A DNA stretch of 22,727 nucleotides from positions 1-22,727 of the forward strand of contig DEKK01000003.1 in assembly GCA_002353815.1 (NCBI GenBank), in the 5' to 3' direction. Both the position numbers and the translations under genes were made by a program. The DNA comes from Bifidobacteriaceae bacterium UBA2724. GTDB lineage: Bacteria > Actinomycetota > Actinomycetes > Actinomycetales > Bifidobacteriaceae. A model generated the notes under the pieces. That model searched no databases. It saw only the letters and a program-made list of their open reading frames with translations, and was not told where the DNA came from. Positions 7,262 to 13,975 of this stretch are shown here, in pieces; position 1 is the stretch's first letter, and the number at the start of each line of letters is the position of its first letter.

Positions 7262-8626
7262 ATGGCCACTCGATCGACAATCATGGATACGAACAGCTTC
7301 CGCCCGGAGATGGCGGACGCCCTCGACCCCGAGACCCGCAAGCTCACCGAGGAACGCGAGGTGCTGGGACCGGCCTACCGCCTGTTCTATCGCAAGCCGG
7401 TGCACCTCGTGAAAGGCCGCGGCTCCCACCTGTGGGACGCCGACGGCGTGGAGTACCTGGATGTGTATAACAACGTCGCATCCGTGGGGCACTGCCATCC
7501 GCGGGTCGTCGAGGCGATCGCGAAGCAGGCGTCGGAGCTCAACACGCACACGCGGTACCTGCACGAAAACATCCTCAATTACGCGAACGACATCCTGTCC
7601 ACCATGCCCGACGAAGTCGATCGCATCATGTTCCAGTGCACGGGCTCCGAGGCGAACGACCTCGCCGTGCGCGTCGCGCAGACCTACACGGGCGGCGAGG
7701 GCGTGATCGTCACCCATGAGGCATACCACGGCAATTCGGCGTTGACGTCCAAGCTGTCGCCGGCGCTCGGCACCGCGCAGACGCTCGGTCTGACGATGCG
7801 CATGATCCCCACGCCCGACACGTACCGCGTCGAGATCGGCGGCAAGCCGGCGTCGGAATGCACTGCCGGGGAATTCGGCGCCTGGATGGCCGGCGAGGTG
7901 CGCAAGGCCGTCGCCGATATGAACCGCCACGGCATCAAGTTCGCGGCGCTGCTCGCCGACTCCATCTTCTCGTCCGACGGCGTCTATCCTGATCCCGTCG
8001 GATACCTCAAGCCGGTCATCGACACCGTGCATGAGCTCGGCGGCGTGTGGATCGCCGACGAGGTGCAGCCTGGCTTCACGCGCACCGGTGATGCCTTCTG
8101 GGGGTTCGGCCGCCAGGGCATCGTGCCCGACCTCGTCACCTCGGGCAAGCCGATGGCGAACGGACTGCCGACGTCCCTCATGGCGGCGCGGCACGAGGTG
8201 CTTGAGCCGTTCGCCGGGTCGATCCCGTATTTCAACACCTTCGGCGGCAATCCCGTGTGCATGGCGGCGGCGCAGGCCGTGCTCGACGTGATGCGCGACG
8301 AAGACACGATGGGCAACGCGAAGCGCGTCGGCGCGGTCTTCAAGAAAGCCGTCAGCGACATGCAGGAGGCGCATCCGTGCATCGGCGACGTGCGCGGCGC
8401 CGGGCTCTACATCGGCTGCGAGATCGTGAAGCCGGGGACCAAGGAGCCCGATCAGAAGGCGGCGCTCGACATCCTGGAGGAGCTGCGTGAGAACCGCATC
8501 CTCACGTCGGTGTGCGGGCGTTTCGGCAACATCCTCAAGCTGCGTCCGCCGCTCGTCTTCAGCGAGGACGACGTCGATTGGTTCATCGACGGGTTCGGCA
8601 AGACGCTCGCCACCTTGGGGCTGTGA
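7262..8626 (+). CDS. class III PLP enzyme, ethanolamine-phosphate phospho-lyase (ETNPPL) type
   Basis: This 454-residue fold-type I PLP enzyme resembles the AGXT2L1/AGXT2L2 group (ethanolamine-phosphate and phosphohydroxylysine phospho-lyases) rather than ordinary GABA transaminases. Shared signatures are NNVASVGHCHPRVVEA, NTHTRYLHENI, PTPDTYR, IADEVQPGFTRTG and YFNTFGGNPV. The Schiff-base lysine is K296 in SGKPMANGLP. The known reaction converts phosphoethanolamine to acetaldehyde, ammonia and phosphate without needing an oxidant. The ATG at 7262 follows a GAAGGGAAC site. The length of about 450 is normal for a stand-alone bacterial member. The kinase and Eat permease upstream make ethanolamine the likely starting compound. 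Phosphohydroxylysine or another phosphorylated amino alcohol remains possible, as does a true terminal-amine transaminase. Confidence 0.82.
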   Translation: MATRSTIMDTNSFRPEMADALDPETRKLTEEREVLGPAYRLFYRKPVHLVKGRGSHLWDADGVEYLDVYNNVASVGHCHPRVVEAIAKQASELNTHTRYLHENILNYANDILSTMPDEVDRIMFQCTGSEANDLAVRVAQTYTGGEGVIVTHEAYHGNSALTSKLSPALGTAQTLGLTMRMIPTPDTYRVEIGGKPASECTAGEFGAWMAGEVRKAVADMNRHGIKFAALLADSIFSSDGVYPDPVGYLKPVIDTVHELGGVWIADEVQPGFTRTGDAFWGFGRQGIVPDLVTSGKPMANGLPTSLMAARHEVLEPFAGSIPYFNTFGGNPVCMAAAQAVLDVMRDEDTMGNAKRVGAVFKKAVSDMQEAHPCIGDVRGAGLYIGCEIVKPGTKEPDQKAALDILEELRENRILTSVCGRFGNILKLRPPLVFSEDDVDWFIDGFGKTLATLGL

Positions 8627-8684
8627 CATTCGCGCGGCGTGATTGACATTGTCATTCGCGCTGTGTGAATCGCATCGGGACGTG

Positions 8685-8722
8685 ATGGCGGGGAATCGTC
8701 CACTCGAACGGTTCCCCGCCAT
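8685..8722. terminator. hairpin between convergent genes
   Basis: The arms at 8685-8699 and 8708-8722 pair over 15 bases with one G-U pair; the core is ATGGCGGGGAA/TTCCCCGCCAT and the loop is eight bases. It lies 59 bases after the phospho-lyase stop and 130 bases from the 3' end of the convergent regulator gene. It could end both transcripts, although the T-run is poor. Confidence 0.7.
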
Positions 8723-8851
8723 TGTCGTTGTGCGACGGTATCCACGTCGTGTTCATTTCCGCGTCGCACACATGGATTCACGATGCCTGCATGGATCCCA
8801 TGATGCCGTCTGTGGCATCGCGGCGTCAGACGAATCCGGCAGTCCGCGGCG

Positions 8852-9610
8852 TCACTCGTCCATCGAATGACGCACGTACCCCGTGATTTTCGACGCCAGC
8901 CTGATGCGGCTCGCGATATAGGCGTTGAACGACCGCTCGACGACGCGCCCGCTCGCATTGCGCGCCTTGCGGTCCACACGCAGCAGAGGGGTGCTGATGG
9001 GGATGCCGAGCAGATTCGCCTCCGCCAGGCTCGCTGGCACGACGTCGAAGGTCTCCTCGGCCGAGACGATGTCCATGTGATAGATGCTCGAAAACACCCC
9101 GTACATCGATTCGACCCACGGGGTGTCGAGGAATCCTGGGAACAGGTCGCCCGGCAGAAGGCTCTGGTCCAGCGAGAACGACGTCCCGTCCATGTAGCGC
9201 AGTCTGTTCGCGCGGAAGATCATGCCGTTGTCGGGCAGTTCGAGGAACCGTTTCTCTGCCTCGCCTGGCGTCGACAGAGTGGCCGACAGCCTTTCGCAAT
9301 GCATCTTATGCCCCTGCCGCCGCGCGATGTCGCGGTGGGACTCCACCGTGTTGATGCTGCGGATGAGCTTGGCGTCGGATACGAAAATGCCGCCGGTGCG
9401 GCCGATGAGGCGTTTGATCTCGAAATTCGACTCCATGATTTCGAGCGCCCCGCGCAACGCTGCGCGAGAGATATGGAGGGACTCGGCTATCTCGCGTTCG
9501 GTCCCCAGGCGTTCGCCCGGCAGAAGATGCCGTTCGTTGATGAGCGACCTGACCTTCATGGCGATCATCGTGTGCTGGGGCGAGGCGTCGTCGGCGTCCA
9601 TCGCGGTCAT
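8852..9610 (-). CDS. GntR-family regulator with UTRA domain, minus strand
   Basis: This 252-residue protein is a paralogue of the regulator at 5938-6822. Its winged helix-turn-helix covers about residues 12-75 and includes GERLGTEREIAESLHISRAA. The linker GRTGGIFVSDAKLIRSINTV and a UTRA domain follow. The open frame extends upstream to 10048, but the ATG at 9610 is preceded by AAGAAAGGAG at the right distance, and family length supports this start. It is divergent from the amidase operon across a 595-bp gap and convergent with the phospho-lyase gene. It may repress itself and the amidase operon, or the phospho-lyase. The ligand is unknown. Confidence 0.87.
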   Translation of the reverse strand: MTAMDADDASPQHTMIAMKVRSLINERHLLPGERLGTEREIAESLHISRAALRGALEIMESNFEIKRLIGRTGGIFVSDAKLIRSINTVESHRDIARRQGHKMHCERLSATLSTPGEAEKRFLELPDNGMIFRANRLRYMDGTSFSLDQSLLPGDLFPGFLDTPWVESMYGVFSSIYHMDIVSAEETFDVVPASLAEANLLGIPISTPLLRVDRKARNASGRVVERSFNAYIASRIRLASKITGYVRHSMDE

Positions 9611-10066
9611 GCAGTGCGCTCCTTTCTTGAAATTATCGGATGCGGCGGGTTCGCGCGCCTGTGCGGACGCGGCGATATGCGGCGCGGATATGCGGTGCGG
9701 CGGCGCGGCCGCCCAGCCCCGTCCGGGATTCTGCTCATTAGTGTGCCTGCGAAAGATTCGACGGATGTTTCGTATTTTTGTGCATCGGCCGCCTGTGCGC
9801 TCGGTTGTTTGGGCGCGCAGGCCTTCAGAAACCGCTGCTTTCCAAGGGGTCTCGGGTTCCGTAGCCGACGGGGAGACGCCTGTGCTTGGTGGGCGGGCGC
9901 GAGGCCGGAATGGAAATGGTTCGTTGTCGCGGTGGTCCGTCGACAACTCGTAACGAAGTCCGGAATGTCTCAAAAACCGCATGATTTCGCCGTTTTCGTG
10001 CATCGGCGGCGTGATGGGCAGGTCCGGGACCCTCTGCGGACGTCTCAACCATTCACACCCACGGGG
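9611..10066. other. long divergent intergenic region
   Basis: No gene is supported in this part of the gap between the minus-strand regulator and the amidase. The open frames are extensions or shadows. Two fragments recall the shared promoter element. AATGGTTCGT at 9915-9924 is the reverse complement of ACGAACCATT, and CGTAAC lies at 9949-9954. The remainder is GC-rich and shows no clear structure. Confidence 0.45.
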
Positions 10067-10125
10067 TTTCCGTTACGTCCGATTTACCGGATTGGGGCCG
10101 GATCGAAGGATTCCTTCGTGATAAT
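10067..10125 (+). promoter_or_regulatory. amidase operon promoter with palindromic operator candidate
   Basis: TTTCCGTTACG at 10067-10077 is the exact reverse complement of CGTAACGGAAA in the phospho-lyase upstream region (7181-7191). A perfect 7-bp inverted repeat with a one-base centre, CGAAGGATTCCTTCG, lies at 10104-10118. It stands directly before a good -10 box, GATAAT at 10120-10125. A repressor bound there would cover the promoter, which suits a GntR dimer. The start codon is 81 bases past the -10 box. Confidence 0.6.
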
Positions 10126-10205
10126 GAGCCACAACGCACGGAAGTCCGGGGCCCGATGGATCGGGAATTCCCGGACGGGGACTGGCTTATGGAAAGGAGA
10201 AGCGC

Positions 10206-11600
10206 ATGATCATGGGAGTTGCGCAGTACCGCTCCGCATATCGGAGCGGGCGATTGGATCCCGAGACGGTGGTGGCCGACCACATCGCCTACGCCAAGGA
10301 GGTGCAGGGCAAGGTCAACGCCATCAGCGAGATCAACCCGTCTGCCATCGAGGAAGCGCGGATGAGCGCCCGGCGCTACGCCGCGGGCGCCCCGCTCGGA
10401 CCGTTCGACGGGATTCCCGTCGTCGTCAAAGACAGCTATTGCGTCACCGGAATGCGCCGGTGGCATGGCAGCGCCATCCATGACGGCGATCCCGTCTCGG
10501 AATTCGACTCCGAACCCATCGCGCGTCTCAAGGAATCCGGCGCCATCGTCATCGCCAAGACCACCATGCCCGACATGGGCATGCTCGCCAGCGGTCTCAG
10601 CTCGCAGTTCGGCATCGTGCGCAACCCCTGGAACACGGCGATGTCGCCGGGCGGGTCGAGCGCCGGCGCCGGGGCGTCGCTGGCCATGGGGCTCGGGGCC
10701 GTTGGCCTCGGCACCGACATCGCCGGGTCCGTCCGCCTTCCCGCCGGGCACTGCGGACTCGCCGGAATCAAACCCACCCAGGGGCGCATCGCCTACTCGC
10801 CGGCGAGCACGATGAGGTCCTCCGGCGTGCTGGGGCGCACGGTCTCCGATGTCATCGAAGGCCTCATGGTCGTGGGGCGCCAGGCGGGGAGCGACCCCTA
10901 CTGCCTGCCGGGTTCGTTCACGCCCGTGGCATTCGAAACCGTGCTCCAGCGCATGCCCCGCGTCGGGATCCTGCTCGACATGGGATACGGAATCGAGCCC
11001 GAGCCCCAGGTCGCCGCCGCCGTGGTCGACGCGGCGAAGCGCTTGGAACGTGCGGGGTTCGACGTGCGCAGCGTGGCGCTGGACCTCACCGAGGCGGATT
11101 TCGCGAACGCCGACATGGTGTTCAAGGCCCATGCGGTCTCCGAAATCCGCGCCTCGCGGCACCCAGACAGCGTCCTGCCTGAGGTCGCGCGGTGGTGCGA
11201 GGGGGCGGAAGGCATCTCGATGGCCGATTACAACGACGCCCTCGACGGGCTCATCGCCACCGTCTCGCGTATCGAGAAAGCGACGGACGGGTGCGATTTC
11301 CTCATCTGCCCGACGATACCGTTCCTCGGATTCCCCGCGGGCACGCCGGGGCCGGGCGACGACCGCATGCCGTTGCACCACACGCAGTTCACGGCATGGT
11401 TCAACCAGACCGGGCAGCCCGCCGCCGTGTACCGCGAGACGCAGGACGCCTCCACGGGGCTTCCCGTGGACGTGCAGATCGTCGGCCGGCGTTTCGACGA
11501 CGCCGGCGTTCTGGCCGTCGCCCGCTACCTGGAGGGGACGAGGGGAGAGGTCCCCGCGTTCCCGGTGATCGAAGAGGAGGTTCCCGATTATGAGCTCTGA
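10206..11600 (+). CDS. amidase-signature family hydrolase
   Basis: This 464-residue protein has the full Ser-cisSer-Lys triad of the amidase signature family: K75 in GIPVVVKDSY, S151 in GGSSAGAG and S175 in GTDIAGSVRLPAG. The 24-residue spacing of the two serines is that of FAAH and GatA. It hydrolyses an amide in the cytoplasm, or at the membrane if the substrate is an N-acyl lipid; no signal peptide is visible. The ATG follows AAAGGAGAAG. It opens a five-gene run and overlaps the next gene by 11 bases, so coupling to the kinases is tight. Release of ethanolamine or a similar amine from an N-acyl form would feed those kinases, but this is inference. It is unlikely to be GatA because no gatB or gatC neighbours are present. 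Confidence 0.85.
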   Translation: MIMGVAQYRSAYRSGRLDPETVVADHIAYAKEVQGKVNAISEINPSAIEEARMSARRYAAGAPLGPFDGIPVVVKDSYCVTGMRRWHGSAIHDGDPVSEFDSEPIARLKESGAIVIAKTTMPDMGMLASGLSSQFGIVRNPWNTAMSPGGSSAGAGASLAMGLGAVGLGTDIAGSVRLPAGHCGLAGIKPTQGRIAYSPASTMRSSGVLGRTVSDVIEGLMVVGRQAGSDPYCLPGSFTPVAFETVLQRMPRVGILLDMGYGIEPEPQVAAAVVDAAKRLERAGFDVRSVALDLTEADFANADMVFKAHAVSEIRASRHPDSVLPEVARWCEGAEGISMADYNDALDGLIATVSRIEKATDGCDFLICPTIPFLGFPAGTPGPGDDRMPLHHTQFTAWFNQTGQPAAVYRETQDASTGLPVDVQIVGRRFDDAGVLAVARYLEGTRGEVPAFPVIEEEVPDYEL

Positions 11601-12615
11601 GAACGCCGTGGACCGCAGGAACGCCGTGTGTTCGGCCAGCGCCGACAGGACCATCTCCAGCTCGCCGCTGAGGCACGCTCCGTCCGGCGACGTCACGATG
11701 TCCGCTGAAGACACGTGGCGCTGGGGCGATGTCAGGGAGACCGACATCACGCCGAGCTGGATCGGCGGGGACGGAATCTTCACCGAGGGCGTGGACGGCG
11801 AGGGGCGGGACGTGCTGCGCCGCCGGTTCCCGGTCTCCGAGCTGCCGTATGCCTCCGACGTCGACAGCGTGACGACTTTGATGCGGGCCGCGGCCGACCG
11901 CGGCATCGCCCCCGACGTCATCGAAAGCGGCCCCGACTACGTCATCATGCGCCGCATGCCGGATTCGTGGCGAAGCGCCAAATTGGACGAGCTGCGCAAC
12001 CCGTACCTTCTGTGGGCCGTGCTCGAACAGCGCCGCAGGATCCACGACATACCACTGTCGCAGCTTCCCGGCGTGGCGCACCGCTCCATGCTCGACCAGA
12101 TGGCGCAGATGCGCGACCGCTGCATCGCCGACGGCGTCCCGCTGCCGCGCCTGGTCGACAGGGTCCTCGAATCGCTCGGGCCGTTTTTGCGCCGCGCCGA
12201 TGAATTCCGCGAGATGGCCGTCCCCTGTCATGGGGACGGGGCCGCGTCGAACGTGCTCGTGGACACGGCGCCGGACTCCGGAAGCGCCGCCCGGCCGATG
12301 CTCACCGGATGGACGGTGTGCGGAATCATGGACCCCATCGAGGACGCTGGCTCGGTGCTTGCCGAGGTCGGGCCCTTCTGCGGGGTTCCCGCGAGCCTGA
12401 TCAGCGGCATGGGGCTTCCTTCCGACGCTCTTCCCGTCGCCCAGGCATATGGAATCGTCAACGACGTGTACTGGGGAATCATCGGCCTGTGGCGCAGCGC
12501 GACATCCCAGGACCCCACGATCGACTTCGCCAAATACGGACTGTGGCGGCTGCAGAAAGCGGCGAACCAACTCGTCCTTCCCATCGGGCCGGCCTCCTGG
12601 CTCGCATCGCTGTGA
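11590..12615 (+). CDS. divergent choline/ethanolamine-kinase-like protein
   Basis: This 341-residue protein parallels the next gene product along its length. It has a catalytic-loop-like HGDGAASN (H214, D216, N221) and a possible metal motif MDPIED with D248, where normal members have IDFEY. The C-terminal block NDVYWGIIGLWRSA through KYGLWRLQKA matches GDVKWGMWGIITSV through KYGIWKLMRA in its neighbour. The N-lobe reads DVLRRRF where the neighbour has YFIKVPG, so the ATP-binding lysine is apparently arginine. It could be a kinase with altered specificity or a partner subunit. The ATG at 11590 has AGGAGG nine bases before it, inside the end of the amidase gene. An internal ATG at 11698 is a weaker alternative. 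About 36 N-terminal residues look unstructured. Confidence 0.7.
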   Translation: MSSENAVDRRNAVCSASADRTISSSPLRHAPSGDVTMSAEDTWRWGDVRETDITPSWIGGDGIFTEGVDGEGRDVLRRRFPVSELPYASDVDSVTTLMRAAADRGIAPDVIESGPDYVIMRRMPDSWRSAKLDELRNPYLLWAVLEQRRRIHDIPLSQLPGVAHRSMLDQMAQMRDRCIADGVPLPRLVDRVLESLGPFLRRADEFREMAVPCHGDGAASNVLVDTAPDSGSAARPMLTGWTVCGIMDPIEDAGSVLAEVGPFCGVPASLISGMGLPSDALPVAQAYGIVNDVYWGIIGLWRSATSQDPTIDFAKYGLWRLQKAANQLVLPIGPASWLASL

Positions 12616-12651
12616 CGGGGACCGCACGAGGAACACACGAAAGGAGACATC

Positions 12652-13671
12652 ATGACTGACACATCACATACCTGTGCGACCACATCCCCCGCGGCGGATC
12701 CCGCGGCCGACGCCGGCGACGCCTCCATGGTCACCGACGGACGCCTGACGCATCCGCATTCCGTCGCAATCCCGCCCGCCGTCGCTGCCGCCATCGATGG
12801 CGTCCGCATGTGGCAGGGCAAGGACCTCGTCGTGGCGCCCTGCTTCGGCGGCCTGAGCAACGAGAACTGGAAGGTCACCGACGACACCGGCACGTATTTC
12901 ATCAAGGTGCCGGGCGTCGGGGCGGGCTCGGTCAACCGGTCGCAGGGCGACCAGGGCACCACCCGGGCGAGCGACCTCGGCATCGGCGCGAAGGTGTACG
13001 AATTCGACCCCGGCACGGGCGTCGAGGTGACCGAATTCCTCGATGAGTACGAGACGTGCACGACCACGTCGCTGCGCACCCCCGAGCAGTGCCGCCAGGC
13101 CATCGGCCTGTACCGGACCCTGCACGGCAGCGCCCCCTTCGACACAACCAACACCCTTTTCGACCAGATTGACGAACACGTCGAGCAGATCCGCAAGCTG
13201 GGCATCCGCATGCCCGACTGGTGCGAGGAGCTTGTCGATGATTACCAGGACGTCAAGGCGCGTTTCATGGCCTCGGGGCTCGACCTCGTGCCATGCCACA
13301 ACGACCCGATGCCCGGGAACTTCATGACCAAGGACGGGCACATGAAGATCATCGATTTCGAATATTGCGGGAACAACGAGGCCAGCTGTGAGCTGGGCGT
13401 GTTCCTCAGTGAGATGTTCATCGATGAGGAGGACATGCTCCCCCTTATCGAGGAATACGCGGGCAGGGTCACGCCCCAGTTTCTCGCCCGTGTACAGGCG
13501 TCCCGTGTCATCGGAGACGTCAAATGGGGCATGTGGGGGATCATCACATCGGTGGTCCGTGACGTGCGGTTCGACTACTGGAAGTACGGCATCTGGAAAC
13601 TCATGCGCGCTTACACATATCGGGCCCACCTTGATTGGCACACAGTGAAGGAAACAATTTCAAGAAAGTGA
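12652..13671 (+). CDS. choline/ethanolamine kinase family protein
   Basis: This 339-residue APH/choline-kinase-fold protein has intact catalytic motifs: HNDPMPGN (H216, D218, N223) and IDFEYCG with D235. The N-lobe GGLSNENWKV and YFIKVPG resemble LicA-type and eukaryotic choline/ethanolamine kinases. The C-terminal WGIITSVVRDVRFDYWKYG also fits that group. It would phosphorylate choline, ethanolamine or a related amino alcohol with ATP. The first 40 residues are low in complexity. The ATG follows AAGGAGACATC, 36 bases after the preceding gene. No cytidylyltransferase of the licC type is adjacent, so it probably feeds catabolism rather than surface phosphocholine. The substrate is unproven. 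Confidence 0.82.
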   Translation: MTDTSHTCATTSPAADPAADAGDASMVTDGRLTHPHSVAIPPAVAAAIDGVRMWQGKDLVVAPCFGGLSNENWKVTDDTGTYFIKVPGVGAGSVNRSQGDQGTTRASDLGIGAKVYEFDPGTGVEVTEFLDEYETCTTTSLRTPEQCRQAIGLYRTLHGSAPFDTTNTLFDQIDEHVEQIRKLGIRMPDWCEELVDDYQDVKARFMASGLDLVPCHNDPMPGNFMTKDGHMKIIDFEYCGNNEASCELGVFLSEMFIDEEDMLPLIEEYAGRVTPQFLARVQASRVIGDVKWGMWGIITSVVRDVRFDYWKYGIWKLMRAYTYRAHLDWHTVKETISRK

Positions 13672-13680
13672 TGTACGACA

Positions 13681-13950
13681 ATGTCTGGATTCATTACACG
13701 GGCGTCGCGAAAGTCGATTCTCATCGCGTTCGGCGTCCTTTACGGCATTCTGGCTCTTTTCGCGTTTCTCCCGCCCCTGTATTTCTGGGGAAGCGGCAAG
13801 ACCCAGCTGATTCTGGGCTGCCCCGTTTCGGTGTGGTACTGGTTGGTGAACTTTATCCTCCTCCTTGTCGTGATGTTCGCCTTTTACAAGGTCGAGGACA
13901 TCCGCGGGGAGGCCGACCCGGACGGTGACGCCGCGGCGTCGATTCAGTGA
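13681..13950 (+). CDS. small two-helix membrane protein, symporter accessory subunit
   Basis: This 89-residue protein has two hydrophobic segments, at about residues 11-34 and 47-68, and a charged C-terminal tail. The FLPPLYFW and GCPVSVWYWLVNF stretches resemble the small DUF3311/YhdT-like proteins encoded directly before some sodium:solute symporters. It sits nine bases after the kinase stop and 25 bases before the symporter ATG. It probably helps assemble or stabilise that transporter. AAGAAAGTGA, about 12 bases before the ATG and overlapping the kinase stop, is the only ribosome binding site candidate. Confidence 0.75.
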   Translation: MSGFITRASRKSILIAFGVLYGILALFAFLPPLYFWGSGKTQLILGCPVSVWYWLVNFILLLVVMFAFYKVEDIRGEADPDGDAAASIQ

Positions 13951-13975
13951 GGAACGAAAAAGGTAGGTGAGTGAC

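Noticed and set aside
9611..10048. N-terminal extension of the minus-strand regulator
   Set aside because: The added 146 residues look random, and AAGAAAGGAG sits just before the ATG at 9610, giving the normal GntR/UTRA length.
10053..11921. 622-codon open frame on the minus strand opposite the amidase
   Set aside because: Antisense shadow; the + strand amidase has its full catalytic triad and ribosome binding site.
13967..13975. GTG start for the symporter
   Set aside because: It overlaps the AGGTAGGTGA ribosome binding site, which is correctly placed for ATG 13976 instead.
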